NCBI GenBank assembly: GCA_034002405.1
Contig: JAVFAS010000024.1
Span: 1-43,937 of the forward strand
DNA length: 43,937 bases
Source: SZUA-365 sp034002405
GTDB taxonomy: Bacteria; Bacteroidota; Ignavibacteria; SZUA-365
Direction of reading: 5' to 3'
Shown: piece by piece, positions 14,670 to 23,027 of the stretch
How positions within the stretch are numbered: position 1 is the stretch's first letter
Layout of the letters: each line of letters opens with the position of its first letter
Translations under genes and position numbers: made by a program
Notes under the pieces: model-generated
What the model was told of the DNA's origin: nothing
Database searches by the model: none
What the model saw: the letters and a program-made list of their open reading frames with translations, nothing else

Positions 14670-16523
14670 ATGAAGAGAAGCAGGAATACGGATCTCGCCA
14701 TGTATTGCCTGGCAGCCATGCTGCTGGGTGCCGCGTTTTTCCTGCTCGACGATGTGCATGGGAAATGGGCCGAGCGTCGTGCACGGACCGCCGTCGCGGA
14801 GCAGCTTCTCCAGCATGGCTCGTCGTTGGGGAACACGGTCAACCGAACGGTGACGCTTCTCCACGGATTTCGGAGCCTCGTCGAGGCGAGCGCGGAACGC
14901 GGACAGCTCGATCGTGAATTCGAAACGATTGCCGCCGCGGTCCGTGGCCAGTCCGCGTCGGTGCGCGATGTCCAACTCATCCGGGACGGCGTGATCACGC
15001 GTGCGCAGCGGCCGCATCAGATCGTCGCGACGTATCCGCACCAGCACCCAACTGTCTCGCACTCCGTATCCGTCCCGCACCCCGCACCGGCGGGGTCGGC
15101 ACCGGCGGGGTCGGCACCGGCGTCGGATGGCCTCGACGGCGTCACGATCGCGGGTCCGGTCGAAGGAGTCCATCCCGAGACCGCGATCGTCGCGACGATT
15201 CCGCTTCGCGTCGACACCGGCGACACCGGCGACACCGGCGACATCGACGCGGCGGACGCCGATCCGGGGGTGGCACGCGATCACCTCGCGATCGTGCTCG
15301 ACGTCCCAGAACTATTCACCGACGCCGCGTTTTCGACCTGGGATCCGGCGCTCCGGTTCGCGTTGCGCGACGCGCGGGGCAAGACATTGTTTGGCGACGC
15401 CAACGTATTCGCCGGTGCGCCGGAACGGCACCGCATTGCGTTGCTCGATGGGTATTGGGATCTGGTGGCCGTGCCCGCCGACGGCTGGGCGTCGCACGCA
15501 GCCGACCAGGTTACGGGGTTCCGGATCGCGGGACTGATCATCGCGTTCCTTCTCATCACGATTTTCATCGTCGCCATGCGCAGCCGCCGTCTGCTGCGGC
15601 ATCTCGTCGAGCGGCGCACGAACGAACTCGAGGCGCTCAATACCGAACTGCGCCGCGAGATCGACGCACGTCGCCGCACCGAGACGGAGCTGATCGCCGC
15701 GCTCGACAAGGCGGAACATGCCGACCGGCTCAAGGACTCGTTCATCGCCACGATGTCGCATGAAATCCGCACGCCGCTGCATGTCATCCTCGGCTATGTC
15801 GATCTTCTGCATTTTTCGAACGAACAGGCGGGCGAGGAGCAGGCGATGTACCGGCGGAGCATGAAAAATGCCGGGAGGCGCCTCATGCGCTCGGTCGAGG
15901 AACTGCTGCACATCTCCAGTCTCCGCGCCGGGACCTTCACGGTCAACCCCGAGGATTTCGATCTTGTCGATACCGCACGCGAGGTGGTCCGGCAATTCCA
16001 GTCGGATGCACGCGAACGCGGGATCGCCCTGCGCTTCCGTTCCACGCTGCGCAGCGCCACGGTGTATGCGGATCGCTATTCGCTCGAGCAGTCGATTCAA
16101 AACCTGATCGACAACGCCATCAAGTATACGGAGGTCGGCGAGGTGGAAATCCTTATCCGCGGCGAAGGCAACGACTGCACCCTCGCCGTGCGTGATACGG
16201 GAATCGGAATATCGGATGAATATCTCCGTCATATTTTCGACGTGTTCTCGCAGGAAAAGACCGGCTACAGCCGACCCTATGACGGACTGGGACTGGGACT
16301 CTCGCTGACGCGGCAATTCATCGAACTCAATCACGGACGCATCGAGGTGCGGAGCCGCCAGGGCGAGGGTACCGAATGCACCATTGCCCTGCCGACGGTC
16401 ATGCCGGTCGAGCATGGCATCGCGGAGGATGTCCGCATGGATGGAACACCGCATCACAGCGGGCCGTCGCAGCACGGCGGGCCATCCCTGACCCTCATCC
16501 AGCATGTGTCGCAGGTCGCGTAA
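14670..16523 (+). CDS. Membrane-bound sensor histidine kinase
   Basis: A 617-residue kinase. TM1 (about 8-27), periplasmic sensor region (about 28-283) not recognised but in the position of a CHASE-type domain, TM2 (about 284-305), a coiled linker, then HisKA with ATMSHEIRTPL (His364) and HATPase with N box NLIDNAIKY (about 480), DTGIGIS (about 508) and GLGLGLSL (about 538). The sensor region includes two short in-frame DNA repeats: PAGSA encoded by 15-bp units (about 15084-15123) and DTG encoded by 9-bp units (about 15211-15238). No receiver gene is fused; the next gene is a plausible partner, though its own receiver is degenerate. Confidence 0.9.
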   Translation: MKRSRNTDLAMYCLAAMLLGAAFFLLDDVHGKWAERRARTAVAEQLLQHGSSLGNTVNRTVTLLHGFRSLVEASAERGQLDREFETIAAAVRGQSASVRDVQLIRDGVITRAQRPHQIVATYPHQHPTVSHSVSVPHPAPAGSAPAGSAPASDGLDGVTIAGPVEGVHPETAIVATIPLRVDTGDTGDTGDIDAADADPGVARDHLAIVLDVPELFTDAAFSTWDPALRFALRDARGKTLFGDANVFAGAPERHRIALLDGYWDLVAVPADGWASHAADQVTGFRIAGLIIAFLLITIFIVAMRSRRLLRHLVERRTNELEALNTELRREIDARRRTETELIAALDKAEHADRLKDSFIATMSHEIRTPLHVILGYVDLLHFSNEQAGEEQAMYRRSMKNAGRRLMRSVEELLHISSLRAGTFTVNPEDFDLVDTAREVVRQFQSDARERGIALRFRSTLRSATVYADRYSLEQSIQNLIDNAIKYTEVGEVEILIRGEGNDCTLAVRDTGIGISDEYLRHIFDVFSQEKTGYSRPYDGLGLGLSLTRQFIELNHGRIEVRSRQGEGTECTIALPTVMPVEHGIAEDVRMDGTPHHSGPSQHGGPSLTLIQHVSQVA

Positions 16524-16554
16524 GCAATTCCCGCACACGTGTTTCACCATGACA

Positions 16555-16583
16555 TTGCATCACCTATATTTGCATCATACAAT
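16555..16583 (+). promoter_or_regulatory. Promoter of the NtrC-like gene
   Basis: TTGCAT (16555-16560), 17-nt spacer, TACAAT (16578-16583). The start near 16590 leaves only about 10 nt before the ATG at 16600, so the message has almost no leader. A second candidate -10, TATATT, lies at 16565-16570. Confidence 0.55.
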
Positions 16584-16599
16584 TGTGTCGTGATGCAGC

Positions 16600-17997
16600 A
16601 TGGCGTTTGAGTCCCTCTCCGGGAAACACTATCACATCTTTCTGATCAGCAGCGCGGAAGGCATGCGCAGGGACGTGGCGCGCTTTCTCGATGCGTCGAC
16701 CCAATTCGAACTCTCCTGTGTTTCGGATCCCATCGAGTTGCTCGCGCATCCCGACGCGCATCCCGACATTGTCATCCTCGATCCGTTCGACCAGAGCCAG
16801 CTCACGGAAACCATCGAGAATCTCCAGCATCGGCTGGTCGATGTGCCCGTGCTGGTGTTGCTCGACGAGCAGTCGGAGTTCGACATCGACTGGGCCGAAC
16901 GGCTGGGGCTCTTCGTCGGGATCCAAACGCCACTGCGAACGTCCGAGTTTCGCGGTGCGATCCGGGCGGCCGAGCGCATCCGCGAACTGCGTGAAGAAAT
17001 CCGGCGCCTGCAATCCGCGCTGACCGAGGAAGTGCGCCTCGAGCACATCATCGCCCGGTCCGCGGTCATGCACAACGTCATGATGCTGGTGCGCAAGGCC
17101 TCCGCGAATGACATCAACATCCTGCTCGAAGGGGAAGAGGGCACCGGAAAGGAATTGATCGCCCGTGCGATTCATTTCAACGGTCCGCGCGCGGGACGTC
17201 CGTTCTCTCTGCTCAACTGCGCCTCCCTACCCCAGCATCTGATCGAGCGGGAACTGTACGGCTCCGAAGCCGGAGTGTTCGGGGAAGGGAGTGAGTTCCG
17301 TCCCGGAATTTTCGAGCAGGCGGAGGGCGGCACCCTGCTCATCGCGGAAATCGGAGCGATGGACGTTCTCCTCCAGGCGCGGCTGTATCGCACCATGCAG
17401 ACGCGGAGTTTCCGTCGGATCGGGGGCGATATCGACATTCCGATCGATGTCCGCATCATCACCGCGACAAGCCGGGATCTCCGTGCGATGTGCGGCGCCG
17501 GGACGTTTCGTGAGGATCTGTATTTCCGTCTGGCGAGTTTCCCGATCAAACTTCCACCGTTGCGCGACCGGCCGGCCGACATTCCGCATATCGTTGAAAC
17601 GCTGCTCCGTCGCATCGCGGAAAAAGAAGGACGCCCCGGCCTCGGCATCAATCCGGCGACGCTGCAGGTGCTGCGCCGCTACCGTTGGCCCGGGAATCTT
17701 CCGGAAATCGAGTACTGCATGGAGCGTGCCGTGACGCTCTGCGAGAGCATGGAACTGATGCCCGATGATCTCCCCGCGAATATTCTCGTCGCGACCGGGA
17801 TGACGGACGCAGGCGATCCGAAACGGTCGGGTCAAGAGCAACAGAAAACCCTGCCGACCATGGAGCAGCTCAAGGCCCGCGGCGTCCGTCTTGCGCTCGA
17901 GGCCAGCGCAGGCAATATCAAGGAAGCGGCACGCCTGCTCGATATCGGACGCACGACGATGTACAAATTGATGGAAAAATACCACATCGAGCTCTGA
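16600..17997 (+). CDS. NtrC-family-like regulator with degenerate sigma-54 interaction and Walker B motifs
   Basis: A 465-residue protein with receiver-like domain (10-125; Asp61 in VILD remains but the usual acidic pair is missing), linker coil (128-150), AAA+ domain (155-375) and Fis-type HTH (425-465, ending DIGRTTMYKLMEKYHI). Walker A is present (GEEGTGKE, 178-185), and an FREDLYFRL arginine segment is near 303-311. The GAFTGA loop that contacts sigma-54 is replaced by GVFGEGS (225-231), and the Walker B Asp is Ala249 (LLIAEIG). It is therefore unlikely to open sigma-54 promoters in the usual way. It is encoded just after the sensor kinase. Confidence 0.85.
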   Translation: MAFESLSGKHYHIFLISSAEGMRRDVARFLDASTQFELSCVSDPIELLAHPDAHPDIVILDPFDQSQLTETIENLQHRLVDVPVLVLLDEQSEFDIDWAERLGLFVGIQTPLRTSEFRGAIRAAERIRELREEIRRLQSALTEEVRLEHIIARSAVMHNVMMLVRKASANDINILLEGEEGTGKELIARAIHFNGPRAGRPFSLLNCASLPQHLIERELYGSEAGVFGEGSEFRPGIFEQAEGGTLLIAEIGAMDVLLQARLYRTMQTRSFRRIGGDIDIPIDVRIITATSRDLRAMCGAGTFREDLYFRLASFPIKLPPLRDRPADIPHIVETLLRRIAEKEGRPGLGINPATLQVLRRYRWPGNLPEIEYCMERAVTLCESMELMPDDLPANILVATGMTDAGDPKRSGQEQQKTLPTMEQLKARGVRLALEASAGNIKEAARLLDIGRTTMYKLMEKYHIEL

Positions 17998-18154
17998 ATC
18001 TTCTCCCGTGTGCGCTCCTCGAATGTAACTTTTTCCCCGCGACGGTGTTCATTCTCACTGATTCCTGCCGAAATCACGCACCTGCACTCCATCCCCATCC
18101 ATCCAACCCGCGCCGGATCATCTCGAGTCCCGGCGGTAAGCGCGAGGCCCATCC

Positions 18155-19579
18155 ATGATGCATGTGTTTCCCCGACTGCTCCTTTTTCTCTTCGTGGCGA
18201 CGGTGTTGCTCTCCTGTTCCGATGAGAGCACCGCGCCGGTAACCTACAGCGTGTCCGGCACGGTGCATCAGGCGGAGACCGGCACGGTCATCGTCGGCGC
18301 CGATGTCGTTGCCACCCGGCATGATAACGGACAGGAACTCGGTCGAACGGCATCCGATGCGCAGGGCGCGTTCCTGTTGAAAGGACTGCCCGCGGGTCCA
18401 CTCGACATCCGCATTGAAGCGGAAGGATTCGCACCGGTGTTTTTTCCCTCGATGGACCCCAAGCGCGACGCGTCATCGCTGTCCCGGATGAGCGTGCAGC
18501 TCGTCGTCGCCGACAGCTGCTGCAGCGGCAGTCTGCTGCTGACGGTGAAAAACAGCACGGGAGAAAAGCTGGTCGACAAACCCGTGGTGATCAAGAAGGC
18601 GGGGCAGATGATCGCCGATCCGCGGACGGATGAAAACGGTCGCGTGCGCGTGACGGACCTTTGTCCCGGCGACTACGTGATCCGCATCGGGATCGACGGG
18701 TATCGCGTCTACGAGGCGGTGTTCACCATCAACGCGGAATGCGGTGTGGTGGAATTGACGGCCGTGCTGCAGGGCGAATCCAGCGGCTGCTGTGACGGCA
18801 CGCTCACGGTGACGGTCCGTGACGAACACAACGCGGTCGTGCACGGCGCGCAGGTGCGTGTCTGGAAAAACGGCGCCATCGTGCACACGACCTTCACTGA
18901 TGCGAATGGTGTGGCGGTGGTCACCGATCTCTGTCAGGGCAAGCACGGTGTCGATGTCCTCAAGACCGGCATGACCCCGCGGGAATTCCTTTTCACGATC
19001 GATGAACTCTGCAATCCGGTGACGAAGGACGTGACCATGGAAACCCTGGGGTGCTGCAGCGGGGTGTTTTCACTCATCCTGCGTGATGCCACCGGCAATC
19101 CGATTCCGGGCGCGAAGGTTGTGATCAAAAAGGGTGGCACCGCCATCGAGGACCCGGTGACGAATGGAAGTGGAGAAGTCGTTGTTGATGGCCTGTGTCG
19201 TGGCGAGTACACCTACCGCATTGCGAAGGAGGGATACGGTGTCGTCGAGGGCAGTTTCGCGATCAACCAGAATTGTGATCCGGTGACGCGTGAGGCCGTC
19301 ATGCAGGGCAGTGGCGTGTGCTGCACCGCCGTGCTCACCGTGACGGTGACCGACTCCACCAGCACCCCGATTGCCGGGGCCACCGTGAAACTCTGGCGTG
19401 GAGGCGCGGTGAATGAAACAGCCCAGACCGGCGCGCAGGGGATCGCGATCTTCGAAGGGCTGTGCGCGGGGGAGTACGGCGTCTCCGTGCTGAAGTCGGG
19501 GTACCGCACCCGGGAGTTCACGTTTGTCATCGGATTGGATTGCGGACCCACCACGAAATCTCTCGTTCTCGAACCGTGA
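18155..19579 (+). CDS. Lipoprotein with four Cys-rich carboxypeptidase-regulatory-like repeats
   Basis: A 474-residue surface or periplasmic lipoprotein. The signal peptide ends LLSC (Cys21). A first beta-sandwich domain (about 30-115) is followed by four tandem domains of about 89 residues starting at Cys pairs 122, 212, 300 and 389. Each repeat has CC at the start, LC in the middle (VTDLCPGDY, VTDLCQGKH, VDGLCRGEY, FEGLCAGEY) and one more Cys before the end. Repeats 1 and 3 share IKKAG/IKKGG; repeats 2 and 4 share VWKNG/LWRGG, so the order is ABAB. Likely an adhesive or structural Ig-like protein; no enzymatic motif is visible. Start at 18155 or 18158. Confidence 0.8.
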   Translation: MMHVFPRLLLFLFVATVLLSCSDESTAPVTYSVSGTVHQAETGTVIVGADVVATRHDNGQELGRTASDAQGAFLLKGLPAGPLDIRIEAEGFAPVFFPSMDPKRDASSLSRMSVQLVVADSCCSGSLLLTVKNSTGEKLVDKPVVIKKAGQMIADPRTDENGRVRVTDLCPGDYVIRIGIDGYRVYEAVFTINAECGVVELTAVLQGESSGCCDGTLTVTVRDEHNAVVHGAQVRVWKNGAIVHTTFTDANGVAVVTDLCQGKHGVDVLKTGMTPREFLFTIDELCNPVTKDVTMETLGCCSGVFSLILRDATGNPIPGAKVVIKKGGTAIEDPVTNGSGEVVVDGLCRGEYTYRIAKEGYGVVEGSFAINQNCDPVTREAVMQGSGVCCTAVLTVTVTDSTSTPIAGATVKLWRGGAVNETAQTGAQGIAIFEGLCAGEYGVSVLKSGYRTREFTFVIGLDCGPTTKSLVLEP

Positions 19580-19602
19580 CCCCCGAAACCCGGAATTGCC
19601 GG

Positions 19603-19629
19603 CAGGCCCCGCGGGGGCCTGTTTTTTTT
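19603..19629 (+). terminator. Intrinsic terminator after the repeat lipoprotein
   Basis: CAGGCCCC and GGGGCCTG with a short GC loop, followed by eight Ts. Confidence 0.9.
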
Positions 19630-19665
19630 CGCGCGCGCTTGGAAGCACGGGAGGATGTCCGGAAT

Positions 19666-19741
19666 GCGGACGGAGAACGACGCAGCACACGTAAACCGCG
19701 GACGGAGAACGACGCAACACACGTAAACCGCGGACGGAGAA
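19666..19741. repeat. 32-bp tandem repeat upstream of the hydrogenase operon
   Basis: Unit GCGGACGGAGAACGACGCAA... of 32 bp occurs at 19666-19697 and 19698-19729 with one base different, and the first 12 bp start a third copy at 19730-19741. It lies between a terminator and the hydrogenase promoter and does not code. Confidence 0.85.
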
Positions 19742-19764
19742 TTCGAGAAATTTTTCGTGATTGT

Positions 19765-19793
19765 TTGGATAAATTTTTCACGAATGATAGATT
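19765..19793 (+). promoter_or_regulatory. Promoter of the hox operon
   Basis: TTGGAT (19765-19770), 17-nt spacer and TAGATT (19788-19793, extended TAGATTTG). It lies in a local AT-rich stretch with two TTTTTC copies. The leader is about 60 nt. Confidence 0.6.
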
Positions 19794-19860
19794 TGTATTA
19801 TGAAATCTCTTTATCTGAGATGGCACTCCATTCACAGTGAGTTACCAGAGAGGTATTTGG

Positions 19861-21675
19861 ATGTCAGAGAATTTGGAAACCGTCGTCCGAGCCGCCTGTG
19901 AGAGTTTCGGCAACGACCGTACACGGATGATGGATATCGTCCGTGAGTTGCAGGAATCGCAGGGCTGTGTGTCTGACGATGCGATGGATCTGATCGCGAA
20001 ACAGGTCGGAACCCATCGTGTCGAAGTGGAAAGCGTGGTCTCCTTCTACGCCTTCCTCTCCAAGCAGAAGAAAGGAAGCGTTGTGATTCGCATTTGCAAC
20101 GACATCATCGACCGGATGTTCGGGTACGAGCGTCTCAGGCAGACCTTCTGCGATGCGCTGGGCATCGGGATCGGGGAGACGACGCCTGACGGGCTCATCA
20201 CCCTCGAGAACACCCCCTGCATCGGCATGTGCGACCAGGCACCGGCGGTGATGGTCAATGACGAAATCTTCACCGATCTCTCGCGCGACGCGGCGGTGGA
20301 AATCGTCGAGCAACTGCGGGCCGGTGTGGCACCCGAGCGCCTGCGCCGCCGTCTCGGAGATGGCAACAATTCGAATCCGCTCGTCAGCGCGGCGGTGACG
20401 AACAACATTCGCAAGCGGGGTGATGTCGTGTTCGCGCCCCTTGAATGCGGCCGTGCATTGCGCAAGGCGCTTGCGATGAGTCCCAACGAAGTCATCCGTG
20501 ACGTGAAGACCGCGCGTCTGCGTGGCCGCGGCGGCGCGGGCTTCCCGACCGGTATGAAATGGGATTTCACCCGCGGTGCCGCGGGCGATCGGAAGTTCGT
20601 GGTCTGCAACGCCGACGAGGGCGAACCCGGTACGTTCAAGGATCGCGTGATCCTGACCGAGCGTCCCGAACTGCTGATCGAGGGCATGGCCATCGCCGGC
20701 TACGCGATCGGCGCGCGGGAGGGCATCATCTACCTCCGCGCCGAGTACGCGTATCTGCGTCCCTTCCTCGAAGACACGCTGCAGCGTGCACGGAACATGG
20801 GAATGCTTGGAAAGAACGTGATGTGCAAGGATGGCTTCGATTTCGACATCCGCATCCAGATGGGCGCCGGCGCCTATGTTTGCGGCGAGGAAACCGCGCT
20901 GATTAGTTCATGCGAAGGCCTTCGCGGCGATCCGAAAAACCGTCCGCCCTTCCCGGCGCAGAAGGGATACCTCGGGTGTCCGACCTCCGTCAACAACGTC
21001 GAGACCTTCTGCTGCGTCGCGCGCATCGTCGACCAGGGCGCGGGTTGGTTTTCGCAGATTGGTTCGAAGGGCAGCACGGGGACGAAACTGCTGAGTATCA
21101 GCGGTGACATTCTCCGGCCGGGCGTGTACGAGGTGCCGTTCGGGATCACCATGAAGGAAGTGCTCGAGATGGCCGGCGGCGAGAATGCCAAGGCCGTGCA
21201 GGTGGGAGGGCCCAGCGGCCAGCTCATCGGCCCCGACATGTTCCATCGCATCATCTGTTATGACGATCTCGCCACCGGCGGTGCGTTGATGGTGTTTGGT
21301 CCCCAGCGCGACCTGCTCGAGGTGGTCGAATACTTCATGGACTTCTTCATCGAGGAGAGTTGCGGCTACTGCACGCCATGCCGTGTCGGCAACGTGCTGC
21401 TCCGGGACCGGCTCGAGAATATCATCCACGGGAAGGGCGAACCCGCCGATCTGACCTATCTCGAGGAACTCTGTCAGGTGGTCAAGGCGACGAGTCGCTG
21501 CGGTCTCGGACAGACATCTCCGAACCCCATCCTCAGCTCGCTGCGGAATTTCCGTGCGCTGTACGAGGTCCGCGTCAAGGAGGACCAACCGTTCCAGCCG
21601 ACATTCGACATACAGAAGGCGCTCAACACCGCGAAGGAAATCGCCGGGCGCCCCTCCATGCATTTCGCCGAGTAA
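19861..21675 (+). CDS. hoxF: NAD-reducing hydrogenase diaphorase subunit HoxF (NuoE-NuoF fusion)
   Basis: A 604-residue protein that passes electrons between NAD(H) and the hydrogenase module. Residues about 1-150 are a NuoE/HoxE-like thioredoxin-fold domain. Its usual CX4C ligand pair reads C79-NDII-D84, so one Cys is Asp, while the second pair C120-IGM-C124 is intact. Residues 170-600 are NuoF-like with RGRGGAGFPTGMKW (FMN/NAD site), NADEGEPGTFKDR and the 4Fe-4S motif ESCGYCTPCRVG. The ATG at 19861 has GAGAGG upstream and fits the family start; an earlier ATG at 19837 is possible. It is the first gene of the hox operon. Confidence 0.93.
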   Translation: MSENLETVVRAACESFGNDRTRMMDIVRELQESQGCVSDDAMDLIAKQVGTHRVEVESVVSFYAFLSKQKKGSVVIRICNDIIDRMFGYERLRQTFCDALGIGIGETTPDGLITLENTPCIGMCDQAPAVMVNDEIFTDLSRDAAVEIVEQLRAGVAPERLRRRLGDGNNSNPLVSAAVTNNIRKRGDVVFAPLECGRALRKALAMSPNEVIRDVKTARLRGRGGAGFPTGMKWDFTRGAAGDRKFVVCNADEGEPGTFKDRVILTERPELLIEGMAIAGYAIGAREGIIYLRAEYAYLRPFLEDTLQRARNMGMLGKNVMCKDGFDFDIRIQMGAGAYVCGEETALISSCEGLRGDPKNRPPFPAQKGYLGCPTSVNNVETFCCVARIVDQGAGWFSQIGSKGSTGTKLLSISGDILRPGVYEVPFGITMKEVLEMAGGENAKAVQVGGPSGQLIGPDMFHRIICYDDLATGGALMVFGPQRDLLEVVEYFMDFFIEESCGYCTPCRVGNVLLRDRLENIIHGKGEPADLTYLEELCQVVKATSRCGLGQTSPNPILSSLRNFRALYEVRVKEDQPFQPTFDIQKALNTAKEIAGRPSMHFAE

Positions 21676-21705
21676 TCCATCAACAAACGAACACGGAACA
21701 GTATC

Positions 21706-22419
21706 ATGACCGACAAGACCATCACGTTCGAAATTGACGGTGTCGAAGTGCAGGCGAAGGAGGGACAGACCATCATGCAGGCCGCCGACGCCGTGGGCAA
21801 ATACATCCCGCGACTGTGCGCCTTCGAAGGACTCCCGGCATTCGGCAGTTGCCGTCTCTGCACGGTGAAAGTCAACGGCCGCTTCCAGGCCGCGTGCATT
21901 CACCCCGTCGCCGAAGGGATCACGGTGGAAAACGACACCGAGGAACTGCTCGAATTCCGGCGCAACATCGTCGACATGCTCTTCGTCGAGGGCAATCACT
22001 TCTGCATGTTCTGCGAGAAAAGCGGAAACTGCGAACTGCAGGCAATGGCGTATCGCCTCGGGATCACCGCACCGAAATACCCCTACATGTTTCCCGCCGA
22101 CCGCAACATCGACGGCTCGCACAAGGATGTTTTCATCGACCACAATCGCTGTATTCTCTGTGGTCGCTGCGTGCGTGCATCAAAGGATCTCGACGGCAAG
22201 AATGTCTTCCAGTTCGTCGGGCGGGGACCGCAAAAACGCATTGCCATCAACGCGCAGGCGAAACTTTCCGACACCGATCTCGACGTCACCGACCAGGCCG
22301 TCCAGGTCTGTCCCGTCGGCGCGATTCTCACGAAGCACGTCGGCTACGCGACCCCGGTGGGGCAGCGCAAGTATGACCACCAGCCGATCGGCTCGGACAT
22401 CGAAGCAAACAATAAATGA
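21706..22419 (+). CDS. hoxU: Hydrogenase diaphorase small subunit HoxU
   Basis: A 237-residue iron-sulfur protein. The N-terminal ferredoxin-like domain has RLCAFEGLPAFGSCRLCTVKV with 2Fe-2S ligands, then a NuoG-type segment HFCMFCEKSGNCELQ and a 4Fe-4S motif CILCGRCVRASKD with a later CPVGAI Cys. The size and order match HoxU. It wires HoxF to HoxYH. It lies 30 nt after hoxF, and its stop overlaps an ATG in front of hoxY. Confidence 0.93.
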   Translation: MTDKTITFEIDGVEVQAKEGQTIMQAADAVGKYIPRLCAFEGLPAFGSCRLCTVKVNGRFQAACIHPVAEGITVENDTEELLEFRRNIVDMLFVEGNHFCMFCEKSGNCELQAMAYRLGITAPKYPYMFPADRNIDGSHKDVFIDHNRCILCGRCVRASKDLDGKNVFQFVGRGPQKRIAINAQAKLSDTDLDVTDQAVQVCPVGAILTKHVGYATPVGQRKYDHQPIGSDIEANNK

Positions 22420-22439
22420 CGAAGGAGCAGGAAAGAACA

Positions 22440-22985
22440 ATGGCAAAGCCAAAAATCGCAACCACGTCCCTCGCCGGATGCTTCGGATGTCACATGTCGA
22501 TTCTCGATATCGACGAGCGTATCCTCCAGCTCGCGGAACTGGTTGATTTCGACAAGTCTCCGATCAACGACATCAAGGAATTCACTGGCGAGGTGCTCGT
22601 CGGCATCGTGGAAGGCGGCTGCGCGAACGAGGAAAACGTGCGTGTGCTGCAGGAATTCCGCAAGCATTGCAAGATTCTCATCTCGCTCGGCGACTGCGCC
22701 ATCAGCGGCGGCCTTCCCGCGATGCGCAATACCATTCCGCTGCAGGAATGCCTCGACGAGGCCTACCTCAACGGGCCAAGCGTGCACAATGTCGCGCGAC
22801 GCATCCCGAATGATCCGGAGATCCCGCTGCTGCTCGACAAGGTGTACCCGTGCCACGAGGTGGTGAAAATCGATTACCATCTGCCGGGATGTCCCCCGCC
22901 GGCGGACACGATCTGGCAGGCGTTGGTCGCGCTCCTGACCGACAAGCCGCTCGATCTTCCGTACGAACTCATCAAATACGACTGA
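22440..22985 (+). CDS. hoxY: [NiFe] hydrogenase small subunit HoxY
   Basis: A 181-residue subunit carrying the proximal 4Fe-4S cluster. Motifs are SLAGCFGCHMSILD (first Cys pair), GDCAISGGLPAMRN and HLPGCPPPADTIW, the expected ligand positions for a group 3 small subunit without a twin-arginine signal, so it is cytoplasmic. The ATG at 22440 has AGGAAAGAA upstream; a first ATG at 22416 overlaps the hoxU stop and is less likely. Confidence 0.93.
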   Translation: MAKPKIATTSLAGCFGCHMSILDIDERILQLAELVDFDKSPINDIKEFTGEVLVGIVEGGCANEENVRVLQEFRKHCKILISLGDCAISGGLPAMRNTIPLQECLDEAYLNGPSVHNVARRIPNDPEIPLLLDKVYPCHEVVKIDYHLPGCPPPADTIWQALVALLTDKPLDLPYELIKYD

Positions 22986-23027
22986 TACGCTCGAAACGAA
23001 TCACAGTCAGGAACAGGAGAATATATC

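Noticed and set aside
19666..19741. 32-bp direct repeats considered as a degenerate CRISPR
   Set aside because: The copies are adjacent with no spacers and there are no cas genes.
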